Positions 60,625-64,000 of a DNA stretch of 64,000 bases are shown here, piece after piece. The stretch is from an uncultured Bacteroidales bacterium. Lineage in GTDB: Bacteria; Bacteroidota; Bacteroidia; Bacteroidales; UBA932. Made by a program: the position numbers and the translations under genes. The notes beneath the pieces are model-generated. The model saw only the letters and a list, made by a program, of their open reading frames with translations, was not told the origin of the DNA and did no database searches. Location of the stretch: assembly GCA_947168065.1 (NCBI GenBank), contig CAMVKH010000003.1:124001-188000 (forward strand), read 5' to 3'. Position 1 is the stretch's first letter, and the number at the start of each line of letters is the position of its first letter.

Positions 60625-62142
60625 TTACAGGGATTTGTCTTTCAGCATACGGACCATCCGGTCGATTTCCTTGTAGAAGGGCGTATCTTCCTGGATGTGG
60701 GGCTGGATGGTGCGGACAGCATCGTAGGCCGCCCGCGAGGCATCGCAGAGTTTGTCGTAGAGGTTCAGGCAGTCCGTGGCCTGGGCCAGGGCGATATACT
60801 GGATGGCCATCACCTGGAAGGCGTTGTCGACGACCCGGCGGCAGAGCAGCGCCGAGTTGGTGCCCATCGAGACGATGTCCTGGTTGTCGTTGTTGTTGGG
60901 GATGCTGTGCACGTAGTTGGGCATGGCCAGGGTCTGGCACTCCGCCGTGGTGGAGGTGGCGGTGAACTGGCAGGCCTGCATGCCGTAGTTGAGGCCCAGC
61001 GTTCCCGTATTGAGGAAGGGCGGCAGGATGCCGTTGATGCGGTCGTGGAACAGGTAGTTGAGCTGCCGTTCCGCCGTCATGGCCACGCGGACAAGTGCGA
61101 TTTTGACCTTGTCCTGCTCCAGGGAGATATAATCGCCGTGGAAGTTGCCGCCGTGGTAGACCGAGCCCGTGTCGGGATCGACGATCGGGTTGTCGCAGGC
61201 GGAGTTGAGTTCGTTCTCCAGCACGCGGCGGGCGTTGGCGAGGGTCTCCTGTACCGGTCCGAGGACCTGGGGGATGCAACGCAGCGAATAGTAGGGCTGC
61301 ACCTTGTGGCCGAAAGTCTTTTCCAGATGCCTTCCGTCGTAGAGGTCGTGCTCGCGCTTGCGGAGGCAGCGGCTGGAGGCCGCCAGTTCCCGCATGCGGC
61401 GGGCGATTTCCTGCTGGCCGTCCTGACGCCGCACGGCGTTGAGGGGTTCGGCCATCAGGTCGTCGTAGGAGGAGGCGATCTCATTCATCCAGACGGCTGC
61501 CAGGACGGAGCGGTCGAGGAGCCGTTCGGCCAGCAGCTGGTTGATGCAGCCGACGCCGGTCATCACCGAGGTACCGTTCGTGGCGGAAAGGCCTTCGCGG
61601 ATGTGGATCTGCACGGGCTTGATGCCCAGGGCGGCCATCACTTCGCCGGCGGGACGCCATTCTCCCTGGTAGTGTACTTCTCCTTCTCCGATGAGGTTCA
61701 GGGCGATATGGGCAAGCTGCACCAGGTCGCCGCTGGCGCCGACGCTGCCGTGTTGCGGGATGAAGGGGATGACGCGCTGGTTGATGAAGGCCAGCAGCGT
61801 TTCAACCAGTTCGGGATGGATGCCGGAGCGGCCTTGCAGGAAGGTTCCCAGCCGGGCGATCATGGCGGCCAGGGCCTGGTCGTCGTCGAGGGGGGCACCG
61901 GCGCCGGTGGAGTGGCTGCGGATGATGTTGTACTGCAGCTCCTTCAGGTGCGCGTCTTCCACGCGCCACTGGGCCATCGGCCCGAAACCGGTGTTGATGC
62001 CGTAAATGACTTTCTCGCGGCTGAACCGTTCGAGGAAATCGTAGCTGCGGCGGACACAGTCCATCGCTTCCGGGCCGATTTCCAGTTTCCGGCCTTCATA
62101 GACGACCTGTTCCAGCAGGTCGAGGGTGAGTCTGTTTTCCAT
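60625..62142 (-). CDS. hutH: Histidine ammonia-lyase-type aromatic amino acid lyase
   Basis: A 505-residue MIO enzyme that eliminates ammonia from an aromatic amino acid, most likely histidine to urocanate. The cofactor-forming ASG lies in GSVGASGDLVQLAH (about residue 145). The catalytic Tyr is in YGINTGFG, and CDNPIVDPDTGSVYHGGNFH is present near 315. The selectivity position reads SH (IIRSHSTGAG), as in histidine lyases, not the HL or FL of tyrosine/phenylalanine lyases. No hutU, hutI or ftcD is in the window, so the rest of the pathway must be elsewhere or absent. It lies 13 bp after gpmI and 21 bp before dnaE. Confidence 0.9.
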   Translation of the reverse strand: MENRLTLDLLEQVVYEGRKLEIGPEAMDCVRRSYDFLERFSREKVIYGINTGFGPMAQWRVEDAHLKELQYNIIRSHSTGAGAPLDDDQALAAMIARLGTFLQGRSGIHPELVETLLAFINQRVIPFIPQHGSVGASGDLVQLAHIALNLIGEGEVHYQGEWRPAGEVMAALGIKPVQIHIREGLSATNGTSVMTGVGCINQLLAERLLDRSVLAAVWMNEIASSYDDLMAEPLNAVRRQDGQQEIARRMRELAASSRCLRKREHDLYDGRHLEKTFGHKVQPYYSLRCIPQVLGPVQETLANARRVLENELNSACDNPIVDPDTGSVYHGGNFHGDYISLEQDKVKIALVRVAMTAERQLNYLFHDRINGILPPFLNTGTLGLNYGMQACQFTATSTTAECQTLAMPNYVHSIPNNNDNQDIVSMGTNSALLCRRVVDNAFQVMAIQYIALAQATDCLNLYDKLCDASRAAYDAVRTIQPHIQEDTPFYKEIDRMVRMLKDKSL

Positions 62143-62155
62143 CGGAGGGCGCGGC

Positions 62156-63679
62156 TTAGATCAGAGGTTCCGCGGTCATGGCGGCCGGCTGCGGGATGCC
62201 CATCAGTTTGAGGATGGTCGGTGCGACGTTGCACAGGGCGCCGTCTTTGACGTTCTTGACCTGGTCGCCGGCGCCGATGACGATGAACTGCACCGTGTTG
62301 AGCGAGTGGGCGGTGTTGGGGCTGCCGTCGGGGTTGACCGCGAAGTCGGCGTTGCCGTGGTCGGCGGTCAGCAGCACGACATAATCCTTGGCGAGCGCTT
62401 CTTCCACCACGCGGCCGACCAGTTTGTCAACGCAGGTGACAGCCTGGGTGATGGACATATACACGCCGGTGTGGCCCACCATGTCGCCGTTGGCGAAGTT
62501 CAGGATGATGAGGTCTTCCTTGCCGGTACGGATCACGTCGATCAGTTTCTCGGCCACTTCGGGGGCGCTCATCTGGGGCAGCAGGTCGTAGGTCGGCACC
62601 TTGGGAGAGTTGACCAGGATGCGGTCTTCGTTTTCAAACTGGGTCTCGCGGCCGCCGTTGAAGAAGAAGGTCACGTGGGCGTATTTTTCGGTTTCGGCGA
62701 TGCGCAGCTGGCGCCGTCCGGCCTTGGCGACGGTCTCGCCGAGGGTATCCTGCACGAGTTCCTTGTCGAAGAGGATGTGGACGCCGGTGAAGGAAGCGTC
62801 GTACGGGGTCAGGCAGCAGTAGTACAGGGGGATGGTGTGCATGCCTTCCTCCGGCATGTCCTGCTGCGTGAGCACGGTGGTCAGTTCGCGGGCGCGGTCG
62901 TTGCGGAAGTTGTAGAAGATGATGGCGTCGCCTTCTTCGACCTTGGCCAGCGGCTGGCCGTCGGGACCGGTGACGACGATCGGTTTGATGAACTCATCGG
63001 TCACGTCGGCATCGTAGGAGGCCTGGATGCCTTCCGTGGCGGAGGTGAAAGCGGTGCCCTTGCCCTCGACCAGCAGGTCGTAGGCGTCTTTGATGCGGTT
63101 CCAGCGCTTGTCGCGGTCCATGGCGTAGAAGCGGCCGCAGACCGTGGCGACCTTGCCCGTGGTCTCGGCCATCTTGCTCTCCAGCTCGGCGACGAAACCC
63201 TTGCCGCTGCGCGGGTCGGTGTCTCGGCCGTCCATAAAGGCGTGGACGAAGACTTTCTCCAGACCCTGCTCCTTGGCTACCCGCAGGAATTCATACACGT
63301 GGTCGAGGGAGGAGTGGACGCCGCCATGGGAGGTCAGACCCATCAGGTGGAGTTTCTTCCCGGAGGTCTTCACATAGTCGAACACGGCTTTGATCTCCTT
63401 GTTTTCCAGCAGTTTGTGCTCACGGCAGGCGATGTTGATCTTGACCAGGTCCTGATAGACGACCCTGCCGGCGCCCAGGTTCATGTGGCCGACTTCGGAG
63501 TTGCCCATCTGGCCGTCGGGAAGACCGACCCACTCGCCGCAGGCCTGCAGGTGGCTGAAAGGGTATTTTGCCCGGAGGGCGTCTATGTTGGGTGTGCCTT
63601 GTGTCCAGATCGCGTTGGAATAGTCGTGGCGGCCTTCTCCCCAGCCGTCCAAAATCATCAAAAGAACCTTCTTATCCAT
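62156..63679 (-). CDS. gpmI: 2,3-bisphosphoglycerate-independent phosphoglycerate mutase
   Basis: GpmI interconverts 3- and 2-phosphoglycerate in glycolysis, using two metal ions and a serine. The 507-residue alkaline-phosphatase-fold protein shows [11 protein letters not shown] (metal Asp), [20 protein letters not shown] (with the phosphoserine, about residue 62), [13 protein letters not shown]-like [15 protein letters not shown], and YRNDRAREL-like [10 protein letters not shown]. The metal sites [14 protein letters not shown] and [10 protein letters not shown] complete it. Length is standard. Its promoter box faces the one for RNase R. Confidence 0.98.
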   Translation of the reverse strand: MDKKVLLMILDGWGEGRHDYSNAIWTQGTPNIDALRAKYPFSHLQACGEWVGLPDGQMGNSEVGHMNLGAGRVVYQDLVKINIACREHKLLENKEIKAVFDYVKTSGKKLHLMGLTSHGGVHSSLDHVYEFLRVAKEQGLEKVFVHAFMDGRDTDPRSGKGFVAELESKMAETTGKVATVCGRFYAMDRDKRWNRIKDAYDLLVEGKGTAFTSATEGIQASYDADVTDEFIKPIVVTGPDGQPLAKVEEGDAIIFYNFRNDRARELTTVLTQQDMPEEGMHTIPLYYCCLTPYDASFTGVHILFDKELVQDTLGETVAKAGRRQLRIAETEKYAHVTFFFNGGRETQFENEDRILVNSPKVPTYDLLPQMSAPEVAEKLIDVIRTGKEDLIILNFANGDMVGHTGVYMSITQAVTCVDKLVGRVVEEALAKDYVVLLTADHGNADFAVNPDGSPNTAHSLNTVQFIVIGAGDQVKNVKDGALCNVAPTILKLMGIPQPAAMTAEPLI

Positions 63680-63687
63680 ATTTTTAT

Positions 63688-63695
63688 TAATTTTG
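63688..63695 (+). promoter_or_regulatory. -7 box (TAATTTTG) for rnr
   Basis: Exact match 32 nt before the rnr ATG. It interleaves with the minus-strand box at 63712, so the two transcripts would start within a few bases of each other. Confidence 0.55.
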
Positions 63696-63711
63696 TCTGA
63701 TTGTAATGCTG

Positions 63712-63719
63712 CAAAATTA
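63712..63719 (-). promoter_or_regulatory. -7 box (TAATTTTG) for gpmI
   Basis: Exact match 32 nt upstream of the gpmI ATG at 63679. Confidence 0.55.
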
Positions 63720-63727
63720 AGGAATAT

Positions 63728-64000
63728 ATGGCTTCATCGAATCGCAAAACCGGCAAAAAGGGAAAAAATACCAACAAAAGGGGAGAGGGTGCGCTCAAGC
63801 GGGCGAAGCGGCTGGCACGGGGAGAACAGGAGCCTGTCCGGACGAAGGAACGCCGCTCCAAGTCGGTGGAGGAATTCGAGGGGACGGTCTCCCTTTCGCG
63901 CGACGGTTTCGGCTTCGTGAAAGTGGAGGGACGCACGGAAGACATCTTCATCCCCATGCGCAAACTCCACTTCGCGCTCAACGGCGATTTCGTGAAGATC
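63728..64000 (+). CDS. rnr: Ribonuclease R, N-terminal fragment (cut by window edge)
   Basis: Only the first 91 residues are present. A lysine/arginine-rich tail ([20 protein letters not shown] onward, residues 1-45) leads into a cold-shock-like OB start, [19 protein letters not shown] at about 50-68, then [16 protein letters not shown]. This matches the beginning of the RNase R/VacB exoribonuclease family, which degrades structured RNA 3' to 5'. The frame is open to the end of the window, so this is truncation by the window, not a broken gene. The catalytic domain is not visible. Confidence 0.88.
   Translation, partial: MASSNRKTGKKGKNTNKRGEGALKRAKRLARGEQEPVRTKERRSKSVEEFEGTVSLSRDGFGFVKVEGRTEDIFIPMRKLHFALNGDFVKI

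Noticed and set aside
60625-62142. Tyrosine or phenylalanine ammonia-lyase
   Set aside because: The selectivity position reads SH, as in histidine lyases; a final decision would need an enzyme assay.
56911-62211. A 5.3-kb open frame on the plus strand opposite dnaE and hutH
   Set aside because: It is antisense to two unmistakable genes; its translation is a Val/His/Asp-rich shadow typical of the complementary frame in GC-rich coding DNA.

Overview
The window looks like a chromosomal segment of a GC-rich member of Bacteroidota, most likely order Bacteroidales. Seen directly: almost every upstream region carries the Bacteroidota -7 promoter box (TAnnTTTG). The gene content also points there: a fused SecDF, DUF2723 and DUF4271 proteins, a DUF5106/thioredoxin lipoprotein, an LptC/TPR/PpiD cluster, and a PlsC-GNAT fusion acyltransferase. 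I cannot name a genus. A Rikenellaceae-like or uncultured gut/rumen lineage would fit the GC content, but that is inference. I see no rRNA, phage, intact insertion sequence, CRISPR array or replication origin.

Layout. 1-8760 (+): envelope genes (TPR protein, lptC, ppiD), then a very large coiled-coil lipoprotein paired with a small outer-membrane beta-barrel. 8949-12749 (-): mutS and a MacB-type permease. 12858-16174 (+): a serine beta-lactamase-like lipoprotein, rsmA, and an endonuclease/exonuclease/phosphatase (EEP) protein disrupted in frame by repeat-derived DNA. 16175-17726: a 1.55-kb non-coding island packed with hairpins, a foldback element, a broken copy of the EEP gene tail and a 54-bp tandem array. 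17727-23757 (-): Na+ symporter, folA, thyA, secDF. 23884-35857: mixed-strand housekeeping and envelope genes (SPOR protein, DUF2723, YciH, DUF4271, hemD-rnpA-yidD, tadA, Stealth transferase, an outer-membrane HExxH protein, pnuC). 35805-46850: uvrC with an internal deletion, an OlsF-like acyltransferase, a tRNA-Gln/PPTase/tyrS/rbfA/LolC-E-type block, thiL and a double metallophosphoesterase. 47023-56689 (+): nrdJ, ispE, groES-groEL, and a suf operon interrupted by a pnuC-like gene. 56872-63679 (-): gpmI, hutH, dnaE. The start of RNase R (+) runs off the right edge.

How it fits together. Most of the window is core metabolism and information processing in short, tightly overlapping operons (ATGA-type junctions at folA/thyA, hemD/rnpA, tadA/Stealth, sufB/pnuC/sufC). 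Accessory interest sits in two places. First, several families of structured repeats lie mainly between convergent genes: a 118-bp two-hairpin element present twice at about 90% identity, a composite 'ACTGGGGC...GCGGCTGATGCCGC...GGCAAAAGC' element present about four times, and a 'gtcattcccggc' palindrome present three times, once inside a gene. Second, some core genes have unusual architectures: shortened UvrC and SufD, pnuC inside suf, tandem metallophosphoesterase domains, and the coiled-coil lipoprotein/barrel pair.
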